From Azorinus chamasolen (lineage: Eukaryota; Mollusca; Bivalvia; Cardiida; Solecurtidae), in contig OY755247.1 of assembly GCA_963576725.1 (NCBI GenBank), positions 17,300,526 through 17,364,525 on the forward strand: DNA of 64,000 bases. The letters are read 5' to 3'. The first letter of the stretch is position 1, and each line of letters opens with the position of its first letter. A model generated the notes under the pieces. It worked only from the letters and a program-made list of their open reading frames with translations. It did no database searches and was not told the DNA's origin. Of this stretch, positions 55,627-64,000 are shown piece after piece. The translations under genes and the position numbers were made by a program.

Positions 55627-55849
55627 CCCATTCCCTCATAGGCTATTTTTAGACCCAAACTCTTTGAATAAAACTTCCGAGAAGGAGTTTTACTAGAGAA
55701 AAGGACAAAGGCACATTTGTGTAATATTGAAACCATTGTGATAAATAGAGCATTTGCTCCTATGGAGCAAATGCTCTATTTATCACAATGGTTTCAAGAA
55801 GTGACAATTACAGAGGCATTGAAAGGCATATTATGGCGGAAAGGGTTAA
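55623..55849. mobile_element. TTAA-B MITE
   Basis: TTAACCCATTCCCTCATAGG to CGGAAAGGGTTAA, centre TGCTCCTATGGAGCA. Third of three elements chained through shared TTAA sites. Confidence 0.75.
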
Positions 55850-56182
55850 GGTAAATACAGTATACAAAGCAAATCCTCATGTGTAAAATGGTTCTTGACA
55901 CCAAGATAAGTCGATACATTTGTGACATCTTCAGTCGGGAAGTGAACAGCACCAGGCTCACTCCTTGAAAAGCTGGGGAAATATGGAAAGGTTATCGACT
56001 TCAGCCAAGAAAATATGTTCATAAAATTTCTAATCAAATTTTATACAGAACATACAAAATGTAGACATCAATCACCGAGTGTGATTTAACGACATGCAAC
56101 AACAGATATATTAGAGGGCAACACAAGTATATCAAACATAGTATTTTATTTATGAATTTCAGAATTGCAGCAAGACACAAAT

Positions 56183-56313
56183 TGACTCTTTGCATGCTAG
56201 CAGCGAAACTGTGTCAACCAATGCAAACAGTTTCAATCTAGATCACTAAGTCTTGGTATCAAGATCCAAACTGTTTGATGCTCCAATTGAAAACTGAAGC
56301 TTCAAAGAGTTAA
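56183..56313. repeat. TTAA-D-like fragment
   Basis: TTTGCATGCTAGCAGCG, two arms GTTTCAATCTAGATCAC / GTATCAAGATCCAAAC, ends CAAAGAGTTAA. A similar stretch lies near 60180-60300. Confidence 0.35.
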
Positions 56314-56537
56314 CCTTTTCCCTCATACAAAGATCTTTTCAAACATTTGCAAACAGAGTATAGGAGCCGTCTGATCAGGGTCTACTCTGTTTGCTTTTGA
56401 CATGATAAAAATCTAATTCTACAGTTTTTGTCAACGCAAACAAATTTCTTGAAAAGTTTACATTATAAAAATTCAGCTAATAAATATTCATGATGTACTT
56501 ATTTCTTACATGAATATTGAACAGGGAAAGGGTTTAA
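56310..56537. mobile_element. TTAA-A2 element
   Basis: TTAACCTTTTCCCTCATAC. The left arm is cut to GCAAACAGAGTA before TAGGAGCCGTCTGATCAGGG. The last part is A1-type (AACAGGGAAAGGGTTTAA), a mixed end. Confidence 0.6.
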
Positions 56538-56547
56538 GTGTATGGTA

Positions 56548-57506
56548 CAGTCCAATCTCGTTTACTCCAACTCGGATAACTCAAAATGTTCGCCAACTCC
56601 AAATTTTTTCTCGGTCCCAAATTATTTCCTTCTTTATCAATGTAATTTGACTACTGATAAGTCAAAGTTCGCTATTTTTAACTCCAAATTTTCGCTAACT
56701 CCAATTTATTTTCTGGTCCCACGAAAGTCTACCAAACTATAAATTGTTAGTGTAAGTCGAACTACCTGTTAGCCGGGCACGAAGACGAACTTTCACATCT
56801 TTCTATCAACTTGAGAACTAGGTTGTCCCCTCGACGCTCAAATGATATCAGACCTTTCAAACTGTCAAAACACCGATGCCAATAACCGCCATAGTTGTTA
56901 TCATTAACAGCCAAACTTATAATTAGACAAACTACATATGAAGGCTTGCATAAAACACAAGCAGATTAAAGGGCGAGTTCGAGAATCGGCTGTTGTGACT
57001 ACTGTTTGACTAAATGTTGTTCGAACTATCTCCGGTTAGAGGAAATGACGTTAGTTTAGTGTCTATGGTCAGACCAACAGTTGAAGTATGGTCGGACAAG
57101 TTGAACTAATGAGGAGCTAAACCAAACTTAAACCAGTTTGCATTCGAACATCTACCGTAGTGACCATTGGTTGATGGTCGAACTCACTCTATGCTTTGCC
57201 ATGAGTTAATCAATAGTGTGCAAAGTGTGTATAAAAATGCACATTCGGTAAGACATGTATCATTCAAGCTTTTACTTTTATATGTTCTTAGTGCATTCAT
57301 TACAATAAGTTGATTAATGAAATGAAATGTTGTTCCATATCCTTGTATTATTCATTTATTCAATACCAGTAATTCAGTAAACTTGTATCATATGCACACA
57401 TTGCACGTACACAATGTATGTAAGTGACTTTGGATGACTCCAACTCTCGTTAACTCCCAATTAATTTTGACGGTCCCTTGAAATTGGAGATAACAAGAGT
57501 AGACTG
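56548..57506. mobile_element. 959-bp Tigger/pogo-like element beside the exon donor
   Basis: CAGTCCAATCTCGTTTACTCC at the left against GGAGATAACAAGAGTAGACTG at the right, TA on both sides. Subterminal AACTCCAAATTTT-type repeats are present. No transposase frame. Its right end is 43 bp from the exon at 57550. Confidence 0.75.
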
Positions 57507-57549
57507 TATTTGCAAATATTGTTTGAAGCACATCATCTTGATATCTTAC

Positions 57550-57857
57550 CTCAACCATGCTCATACAGTCACTGCACGCTTGTATTCTGCTCTCTTCATC
57601 AGTGTCTTCATACCAGAAGGAGAAAATCAAGTTGGTTCCCTTAGAGACGGAGGCCTCCAGATGAAGAAGTGTGTTGGCAAAGACAACAAACTGCTCGTAT
57701 CCCTCCTTGGTGACCTTGACCTCACTAGGGATACAGGCTGGAAGATCAAGGTCATCATTGTCAAAGATATCCACCTGCAGATTCTGGGGTGATGGGTAGA
57801 CAACTTCAAGGTCATGACTGGCTGACAAAGTGGAAATACCATTTGAGACTGTGACGT
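57550..57857 (-). CDS. Polycystin-1-like protein, upstream exon
   Basis: Internal exon of 308 bp on the minus strand. The acceptor TTCTTTCAG lies just above 57857 and the donor is GTTGAG/GTAAGATAT, a strong match to GAG/GTAAGA. It enters with two bases of a split codon and leaves in phase 0. The 102 whole codons read VTVSNGIST, then a linker (VVYPSPQNLQV) and the first two thirds of a PKD repeat ending SFWYEDTDEES...CSDCMSMVE. The missing last third of that repeat is exactly what the phase-0 exon at 5348-5262 supplies, so the two appear to be adjacent exons despite the 52 kb between them. The SFWYED stretch stands where PKD1 repeats have TWDFGD. The protein context is extracellular by family. 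Upstream exons lie beyond the window. Confidence 0.7.
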
Positions 57858-57954
57858 CTGAAAGAAGATCAAAAGGCATTTGTAAAGAAAAATCAGTTCA
57901 CTCCTAGACAAGAAAGCTTAACTGACTTAGTATGTATTGAAACCTCTATTGTAT

Positions 57955-58448
57955 CAACCCGTTACTCCATGAATATTTATGTAAGATATAATGACACCAT
58001 GAATATTAATTGGATTAATTGTTATAATAGCACATGGACACAGGAATACTTGGTCATGACAGAAACTGTAGGATCATATCTATATTATCTCATAACCCTT
58101 TCCCTGTTCTGTGTTTATTTCAAATTTCAATACCTACTGACTATTCCTGGACAAAATAGTTACAAAGAAATATGGAAGATGGGGCATTGTAGCCATTTCA
58201 GAAAGTAAAGGAACAGATCTATCAAATTCCATTAGCAAACAGAGCAGACCCTGATCAGACGGCTCCTGTAGGAGCCGTCTGATCTGGGTCTACTCTGTTT
58301 GCAAATGCGTGAAAACACGTTTATATGAGGGAAAGGGATAAGCAAACAGAGCAGACACTTATTAGAGGACCCCTATAGGACCTGTCTGATCTGGATCTGC
58401 CCTGTTTGCAAAGGTGTAGAAAGACATATTTATGGAGTAAAGGGTTAA
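57955..58448. mobile_element. TTAA-A2 MITE hosting a TTAA-A1
   Basis: TCAACCCGTTACTCCATG, ATGACACCATGAATATTAAT, interrupted at ATTATCTC. It resumes AGCAAACAGAGCAGACAC, with core ACCCCTATAGGACCT and end GGAGTAAAGGGTTAA. Confidence 0.75.
58096..58337. mobile_element. TTAA-A1 MITE with ATAA target duplication
   Basis: CCCTTTCCCTGTTCTGTG to GAGGGAAAGGG, flanked by ATAA at 58092 and 58338. Intact A2 copies read TCATAAGCAAACAGAG here with one ATAA. Core centre GGCTCCTGTAGGAGCC. Confidence 0.8.
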
Positions 58449-58575
58449 TCAATGTTATAGATCTGATTCTACATTCCCTGTTGTGGTAAAAAAATTCCTT
58501 TAATTTTCTTTAATGTGCCATAATAAAATTCTATTGCTTATTATTCATTATGCGATAACTTCATTACATGAATAC
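58445..58575. repeat. TTAA-A2 right-flank fragment
   Basis: ATAGATCTGATTCTACATTCC to AATACTCATGAAAGGG. No hairpin. Confidence 0.5.
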
Positions 58576-58626
58576 TCATGAAAGGGTTTACATCTATGGC
58601 TCTGACCTAGCAACATACTGCTAATA

Positions 58627-58822
58627 CAGTAAAACCTCTCTTAACCGGCAGTTAAATTTAGTATGAATATCGGTCTTGGAGACAGGTGGCAGCTTAATGC
58701 AGGGTGAAAGTCATGCAGAAAGGAGCTTTTCTGCATGACTTTCACCCTGCATTAAGCAGCCACCTGCCTAAAAGTATCTAAATTATTATCTACAAGAATT
58801 CCGGTTAAGAGAGGTTATACTG
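58627..58822. mobile_element. TA-1 Tigger/pogo-like MITE
   Basis: CAGTAAAACCTCTCTTAACC and GGTTAAGAGAGGTTATACTG, TA on both sides. Foldback arms GACAGGTGGCAGCTTAATGC / GCAGCCACCTGCC, centre shortened to AAAGGAGCTTTT. Confidence 0.8.
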
Positions 58823-58900
58823 TATATCCAGAAAACATCTCACCCACATTCACAACTTGTTGACATCATTTAGAAAATCAGAATTTTTACTAATATTTTT

Positions 58901-59161
58901 TTAACCCTTTCCTTTTTGAAACCATTGTGATAAATAGAGCATTTGCTCCTGAGAAGCAAATGCTCTGCTCCTGAGGAGCAAATGCTCTTTTTATCACAAC
59001 GGTTTCAGAACTACAAAATTCTAAAATTGTCCTTTTCTCTAGTTGATGCTCCTTTTCGGTAGATTTATTCAAATAGGTTGGATCTAAAAAGAGCCATCTC
59101 TGATCTGGGTCTACTCTGTTTGCAAAAGCGTATAAAGGTTGTTTATGAAGTAAAGGGTTAA
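58901..59161. mobile_element. Chimeric TTAA element, B joined to A right end
   Basis: B core with a partly duplicated centre (CTCCTGAGAAGC and CTCCTGAGGAGC). B right flank to AAAAAGAGCCATC, then a switch to A right arm CTGATCTGGGTCTACTCTG and AGTAAAGGGTTAA. Confidence 0.65.
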
Positions 59162-59355
59162 CCCTTTAGTCAATAGATATGCTGTTGAAAACACAGAATA
59201 CTTAGATCAGACAACTTCTGTAAGAACTGTCTGTTCATGGTTTGCTCTGCTTGTGGAAGGAATACTATAGATCTGATTCTACAGTTTCTTCATGGGCTAA
59301 AATTTGTGTGTACATAATAATATATTAAACTTTTATAAAAATCAATGTAAATTAA
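59158..59355. mobile_element. TTAA-A2 element
   Basis: TTAACCCTTTAGTCAATAG, diverged core ACTTCTGTAAGAACT, flank GATTCTACAGTTTCTTC, ends at the next TTAA. Confidence 0.55.
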
Positions 59356-59579
59356 CCCTTTCTTCCATAGGCTATTTTAGACCTAACCTCTTTGAATGAA
59401 TCTACCCAAAAGGAGCATTTACTAGAGAAAAGTAAAATTTCAAAATTTTGTAGTTTAAAACCATTATGATAAATAGAGCATTTGTTCCTATAGGAGCAAA
59501 TGCTCGATTTATCACAATAGTTTCAAGAAGAGGTTAATACAGAGGCATAGAAAGGCATATTTATGGAGGAAAGGGTTAA
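59352..59579. mobile_element. TTAA-B MITE
   Basis: TTAACCCTTTCTTCCATAGG to AGGAAAGGGTTAA, centre TGTTCCTATAGGAGCA. Confidence 0.75.
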
Positions 59580-60302
59580 TATCTGACAGTCAATATTTCT
59601 TGCATGAATATTCAAGGAGTAAAATTTATGGTTAAACCTTCAGCTTAAGTTTGACACTTTATCATTATTACAGATCACCTTGTTAGACACTGCAGCTGAC
59701 TGGTGAGCTTCATTTTTCACATTAAACATGTGAAAACTTCCTATCAACCTCAATAAATCTTCATCAAATCTACACAAGCAATTCATTCTCCAGTCAAATT
59801 CACTTATGTTGCAGACAATTCCCCTACAATTTAATAACATAGAAAATTCTTATATTTGAATCAGTTTCAAACTATTGATTCAAACAGAGCCTTGTTCAAG
59901 AAGTCTGAGTTTTATTCACCCTTTGAATACAGAAAACCAACTAACTGGCATCTGCCAACAATGTTGACCTTGTTCAAAAGACTTCTTCAGTCAACGCTAT
60001 TTGCCATTCAAAATCCTCGAGTAAAATATCTGTTATTTCATATTAAATCTACTCCATGGTTAAACTATGATCAATCAGTCAATTTTGAAAAGTCTCAGCA
60101 TTCCAAGTGTTACTATAAAAGACAATCTAGAAAATACAGTCAGTTAGAGAGCATTTCAAGAATAAGGTTTTAGTACAATGCTTTTGCAACACTACTGACC
60201 TGAATTCACAATAACATGGCACACAGTTTGTATCCGAATGAAATGCTGAGAAACTTTGGGATTCATCAGGATCCAAACTTTTTATACTATGTACACTATG
60301 AT
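59580..60302. other. Intronic sequence, mostly unassigned
   Basis: Begins with a short A2 end (TTGCATGAATATTCAAGG). A 105-codon plus-strand frame at 59856 has no recognisable domain and no splice context. A TTAA-D-like stretch lies near 60180-60300. Confidence 0.4.
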
Positions 60303-60489
60303 CAGAGGTCCAGATAAGATGCGTAAATTGAAAACAGTTTCAAGAATAGCTCCTTAATTTCTTCACCAAACCCTATGTTGTGACCACTCTTTAGAATCGT
60401 CTCTTCTTTAAAATCATCTCAAAGACATTGGGTTTGGTGGAGAAATGACGATTTTAGAATTTAAGTATGATCCATTATCTGTAGCTCTG
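60303..60489. mobile_element. Family H foldback element
   Basis: CAGAGGTCCAGATAAGATGC to ATTATCTGTAGCTCTG. Arms TTCTTCACCAAACCCTATG / GGGTTTGGTGGAGAAATG. Confidence 0.6.
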
Positions 60490-60524
60490 ATATATGAGTG
60501 AAATAAAAAGTTATCTTGAAAAGT

Positions 60525-60755
60525 TTAACTCTTTTCTCCATAAATATGCCTTTCTACGCTTCTGTAAAAGTCACTTAATGAAACCATTGTGATAACTAGA
60601 GTATTTGCTCCTATAGAAGCAAACACTCTATTTATCACAATGGTTTCAAACTACAAAATTATAAAAAAAATCCTTTTTCTCTAACTAATGCTCCTTTTCG
60701 GTAGATTTATCCAAAGTGGTTGGATCTATAAATAGCCTATGAGGGAATGGGTTAA
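60525..60755. mobile_element. TTAA-B MITE
   Basis: TTAACTCTTTTCTCCATAAA to GAGGGAATGGGTTAA, centre TGCTCCTATAGAAGCA. Confidence 0.75.
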
Positions 60756-60916
60756 CCCTTTTCCTTCATACAAACCCTTTTTGACATGTTTGTAAGCAGT
60801 AAGCTACTTTACTTTCTACAAAGTTCCACCTTCCATCTTTCATCATAAATGTGTTGTCAATGAAAATTCAGTAGGTATTGACATTTGGAATATACATAGA
60901 ACAAGGAGAAGGTTAA
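60752..60916. mobile_element. TTAA-A1 MITE lacking its hairpin
   Basis: TTAACCCTTTTCCTTCATAC, then CAGTAAGCTACTTTACTTTC and the A1 flank (CAGTAGGTATTGACATTTGG) to GAGAAGGTTAA. Confidence 0.65.
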
Positions 60917-61018
60917 GTAAATTTAGCCTCTTTTTCTAAGTGCATCTATATAATGGTCAAATCTCCTCTGAAGAGGTACTTTTGCAATAATTCGTGTGCC
61001 AATGTGAACTTTTGTAAA

Positions 61019-62391
61019 ACAAGAGGGCCAGAATGGCCCTGACATCGCTCACCAGGCAATCAGAGGAGAAGATGTTCAAAGTTTTGAATATATGTTTCTA
61101 GAGAAAACTAGCCACCCCTGGGGCGGGCCAATTTTGATCCAAGTTGTCACTATATGTTTCTATTGAAAACTGGCCACCCCTGGGGCGGGGTCAATTTGAC
61201 CCCAGGGGCATAATGTATATAACTTTTGTAGAGGACCTGAACATGATGCTATGTGCCAAATATGAAAGCTGAGAACCTTCCAGTTTCAGAGGAGAAGATT
61301 TTCAAAGTTTCACTATATGTTTCTATTGAAAACTGACCACCCCTGGGGCGGGGCCAATTTTGACCCCAGGGGCATAATTTATATAACTTTTGTAGAGGAC
61401 CTGAACATGATATGTGCCAAATGTGAAAGCTGAGAACCCTGTAGATTCAGAAGAAAGGATTTTCAAAGTTGTCACTATATGTTTCTATTCAAAACTGGCT
61501 ACCCCTGGGGCGGGGCCAATTTTGACCCCAGGGGCATAATTTATATAACTTTTGTAGAGGACCTGAACATGATACTATGTGCCAAATATGAAAGCTGAGA
61601 ACACTGTAGATTCAGAGGAGAAGATTTTCAAAGTTGTCACTATATGTTTCTATTGAAATCTGGTTACCCCTGGGGCGGGGCCAATTTTGACCCCAGGGCC
61701 ATACTTTATATAACTTTTGTAGAGGACCTGAACATGATGGTATGTGCCAAATATGAAAGCTGAGAACGCTGTAGATTCAGAGGAGAAGATTTTCAAAGTT
61801 GTCACTATATGTTTCTATTGGAATCTGGCTACCCCTGGGGTGGGGCCAATTTTGACCCCAGGGGCATAATTTATATAACTTTTGTAGAGGACCTGAACAT
61901 GATGCTATGTGCCAAATATGAAAGCTGAGAACGCTGTAGATTCAGAGGAGAAGATTTTCAAAGTTTTCACTATATGTTTCTATTCAAAACTGGCTACCCC
62001 TGGGGCGGGGCCAATTTTGACCCCAGGGCCATAATTTATATAACTTTTGTAGAGGACCTGAACATGATGCTATGTGCCAAATATGAAAGCTGAGAACCCT
62101 GTAGATTCAGAGGAGAAGATTTTCAAAGTTTTACTATATATTTCAATAGAAAACAAGGCACCCCTGGGGCGGGGCCAATTTTGACCCCAGGGGCAAAATT
62201 TATATAACTTTTGTAGAGGACCTAAAGATGATGCTATGTACCAAAGATGAAAGCTGAGAACCCTGTAGATTCAGAGGAGAAGATTTTTAAAGGTTCAAAT
62301 TGTTGACGCCCGACGACGGACGACGACAGACGACGGACATCAAGTGATCACAAAAGCTCACCCTGAGCACAAAAGTGCTCTGGTGAGCTAA
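61019..62391. mobile_element. RC-1 element, complete
   Basis: ACAAGAGGGCCAGAATGGCC, CGCTCACCAGGCAATC, about eight cores (ACCCCTGGGGCGGGGCC, GACCTGAACATGATGC), GACGCCCGACGACGGACG, the hairpin CTGAGCACAAAAGTGCTC and TGGTGAGCTAA. Followed by an A tract of about 25 bases. Confidence 0.75.
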
Positions 62392-62419
62392 AAAAAAAAT
62401 AAAAAAAAAAAAAAAAAGT

Positions 62420-62611
62420 GCAAACCATAGAAACACCATTTCAAATCTTTGCAAACAGAGAATACCCAGATTTGACAAACTCCTAAAGGGGTCATCTGAT
62501 CAGGGTCTGCTCTGTTTGCTTATGGAATAATATGGTTATTTCTAGTTTCTTCTATGTTAATATGCAATGGTAAAACTTTTATTTTTTTAATGAATATTTA
62601 TCAGGTAAAAG
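62420..62611. repeat. TTAA-A2 element with eroded ends
   Basis: GCAAACAGAGAATACCCAG arm, ACTCCTAAAGGGGTC centre, GATCAGGGTCTGCTCTG arm, ATGAATATTTATCAGG. Confidence 0.5.
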
Positions 62612-62689
62612 GACACTCAAGGCATAAATAAGTAGGAGGCAATGTTGCAACTTGCCCTTATTTTTGTAATCCCCAACCCCCTTGCTTTC

Positions 62690-63150
62690 ATATAAGGTTT
62701 GCTTTGCCCATGTCAGTCAGTCTGTCAATCGGTTGACAAAAGGGTTTCTGATCGATAACTAGAGAATTTTTTGCCCAATATCCTGAAACTTGGTAGAGCA
62801 GTTGGACACGATCAGTAGATCTTATGTATTGTATTGGGGCATGGTAGGTCAAAGGTCATGGTCACGTTGACCTTGAACAGGAATGTAATTTCACCCAATA
62901 AAAGAGGAATGCAAAGGCATGTGATCTTCAAAACTAGTATGGATTTTGAGGTCTTTGTATGAAAGGTCAGTCACAATGAAATCTGTATACAAAACGTTTT
63001 CTGGTCTAAAACTAGAACATTTTGACCCGAGATTCTGAAACTTGGTAAGATGATTTGATATGATCAGTAAATGACTCCTGTTGTTTAGGTGGCATGACTG
63101 GTCAAAGGTCAACATCACTCTGACCTTTAATAGGAATATAATTTTCTGTT
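62690..63150. repeat. Tandem-core relic, about 250-bp units
   Basis: CTGAAACTTGGTAGAGCAG at 62783 and CTGAAACTTGGTAAGATG at 63034, each followed by ATCAGTA and a TAGGTCAAAGGTCATGGTCA / TGGTCAAAGGTCAACATC cluster. GTCAGTCAGTCTGTCAATCGG stands at the left. Confidence 0.45.
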
Positions 63151-64000
63151 AACAAGAGGGCCATGAGGCCCTAAAGCGCTCACCAGATAATTATAACCCC
63201 AGGGGCGGGGCCATTTTTGACCACAAGAAATCATGTGTACACCCTTGGTAGAGAACCACAAGGCAAAGCAATATGTCATTAATTAAAGGTCTAAGCCTTA
63301 TGGTTTCAGAGAAAAATAATATTTATATTTTTCCCATGAAAAACTGATAAGCCCTGAGGCAGGGCCAAGTTTCGCCCAGTGGTCAGGGTCGTAAGTTAAA
63401 CATTCTTGGCAGAGGACCACAAGCCACAGCTACATATTTGTAGAGGACCATTAGACCATGTTACATACCAAATATCAAAGGTCTAGGCCTTACAGTTTCA
63501 GTAGATTTTTAAAGATTTTCCAATGAAAAACTGATAAGCCCTTGGGCGGGGCCATTTTTGGCCCAGTGTTCATAATTTGAACAATATTTGTAGAGAACCA
63601 TAAGATCATGCTTCATACTAAATATCAAAGGTCTAGGCCTTACAGTTTCAGAGAAGAAGATTTTTAAAGATTTTCCAATGAAAAACTGATAAGCCCTTGG
63701 GCGGGGCCATTTTTGGCCCAGTGTTCATAATTTGAACAATATTTGTAGAGAACCATAAGATCATGCTTCATACTAAATATCAAAGGTCTACGCCTTACAG
63801 TTTCAGAGAAGAAGATTTTTAAAGATTTTCCTATGAAAAACTGATAAGCCCTTGGGCGGGGCCATTTTTGGCCCAGGATAATTTGAACAACTTTTGTAGA
63901 GGACCATTAGATCATGCTACATACCAAATATCAAAAGTCTAGGCCTTACAGTTTCAGAGAAGAAGATTTTTAAAGATTTTCCTATGAAAAACTGATAAGC
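63151..64000. mobile_element. RC-4 element, about 155-bp cores, runs off the window
   Basis: ACAAGAGGGCCATGAGGCCC, GCGCTCACCAG, then five cores with CTGATAAGCCCTTGGGCGGG, GGTCTAGGCCTTACAG and TTTCAGAGAAGAAGATTTTT. Same 5' module as the other RC elements. The 3' end is not included. Confidence 0.65.

Larger units (their letters stand above)
5349..57549 (-). other. Giant phase-0 intron (52,201 bp) of the polycystin-like gene
   Basis: Bounded by GTAAGA at 57549 and TTTTCAG ending at 5349, both read on the minus strand. Both flanking exons are in phase 0 and the PKD fold continues across the junction, so no further exon is required, although a small phase-0 exon cannot be excluded. I found no other convincing exon inside it. 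It consists almost wholly of interspersed and nested repeats, listed separately. Confidence 0.6.
57858..64000 (-). other. Upstream intron of the polycystin-like gene, incomplete
   Basis: Everything above the 57857 acceptor. No reading frame with PKD-like sequence or a paired splice-site exon was found up to the window edge. The content is TTAA, TA-1, H and RC elements, with two RC elements at the far end. Confidence 0.5.

Noticed and set aside
57478..57911. Plus-strand and alternative minus-strand frames over the upstream exon
   Set aside because: Shadows of the PKD exon; only the frame with DVTVSNG...SFWYED has PKD features and proper splice sites.
59856..60173. 105-codon plus-strand frame
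   Set aside because: No domain, no repeat, no splice context, and on the strand opposite the gene; compatible with chance in AT-rich DNA.
10000..60755. Many similar palindromes that could suggest a CRISPR-like array
   Set aside because: Spacing is irregular (hundreds to thousands of bases), the units have transposon ends and target duplications, and the DNA is animal.

Overview
This is animal nuclear DNA, most likely from a bivalve mollusc. The evidence is a spliced gene with short exons and very long AT-rich introns, metazoan polycystin-type PKD repeats, a tRNA-derived SINE, a decayed mariner, and many copies of elements with tandem internal cores of the 'pearl'/Helentron style reported from clams and oysters. 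The phylum is an inference from repeat style and was not tested by a search.

Only one gene can be supported. It runs on the minus strand and three exons are visible: 57857-57550, 5348-5262 and 3432-about 1883. Joined in phase they encode about 650 residues of consecutive PKD (Ig-like) repeats of a polycystin-1-like, probably extracellular, protein. The 5' end lies beyond base 64000 and the 3' end before base 1. The first two exons are separated by one intron of 52,201 bp, and the PKD fold reads straight across it. Everything else in the window is intron.

The introns are filled with interspersed, often nested repeats. Family names used below are local labels. (1) TTAA-A1, A2, B, C and D: about 190-260 bp elements starting TTAACCCTTT and ending AAAGGGTTAA, with a central near-perfect palindrome in A, B and C. 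A core: GCAAACAGAG arms, then GCTCCTATAGGAGC centre. B core: GAAACCATTGTG arms with the same centre. A1 has a long flank running from the core to a side reading CAATACCTACTGAATATTC; A2 has a flank containing AATGACATCATGAATATT. Target duplications recoverable inside the window are TTAA and sometimes ATAA, so they are piggyBac-like MITEs. (2) TA-1: short Tigger/pogo-like MITEs with CAGTAAAACCTC ends and TA duplications, plus three roughly 1 kb TA-flanked relatives. (3) RC elements: begin ACAAGAGGGCC, carry tandem cores of about 145-165 bp, then a GACGACGGACG-rich module, and end in a hairpin plus GGTGAGCTAA. No target duplication is visible, so they are Helitron/Helentron-like. (4) GT elements: tandem-core elements bounded by TATACCCC and GGGGGTATAAAA. 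(5) Family H: CAGAG...CTCTG foldback elements. (6) A 3.3 kb hAT-like element with an exact 8-bp duplication, a mariner relic, a hairpin-ended element carrying a tRNA-like sequence, and several minisatellites.

Layout: 1-1882 downstream intron with B and tandem-core repeats; 1883-3432 exon; 3433-5261 intron; 5262-5348 exon; 5349-57549 giant intron (RC and TTAA elements to 22 kb, a 274-bp duplication at 23.4 kb, RC/GT/hAT nest at 28.9-33.0 kb, Tigger nest at 37-38 kb, mariner/pogo nest at 40.3-42.2 kb, tRNA-like element at 43 kb, minisatellite at 47 kb, SINE at 52.5 kb, pogo-like element against the exon at 56.5-57.5 kb); 57550-57857 exon; 57858-64000 upstream intron with more of the same families. 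The most notable non-gene signals are a common CTCCTNNAGGAG dyad at the centre of otherwise unrelated MITE families, and arrays of nuclear-receptor-like TGACCT half-sites inside several tandem-core families.
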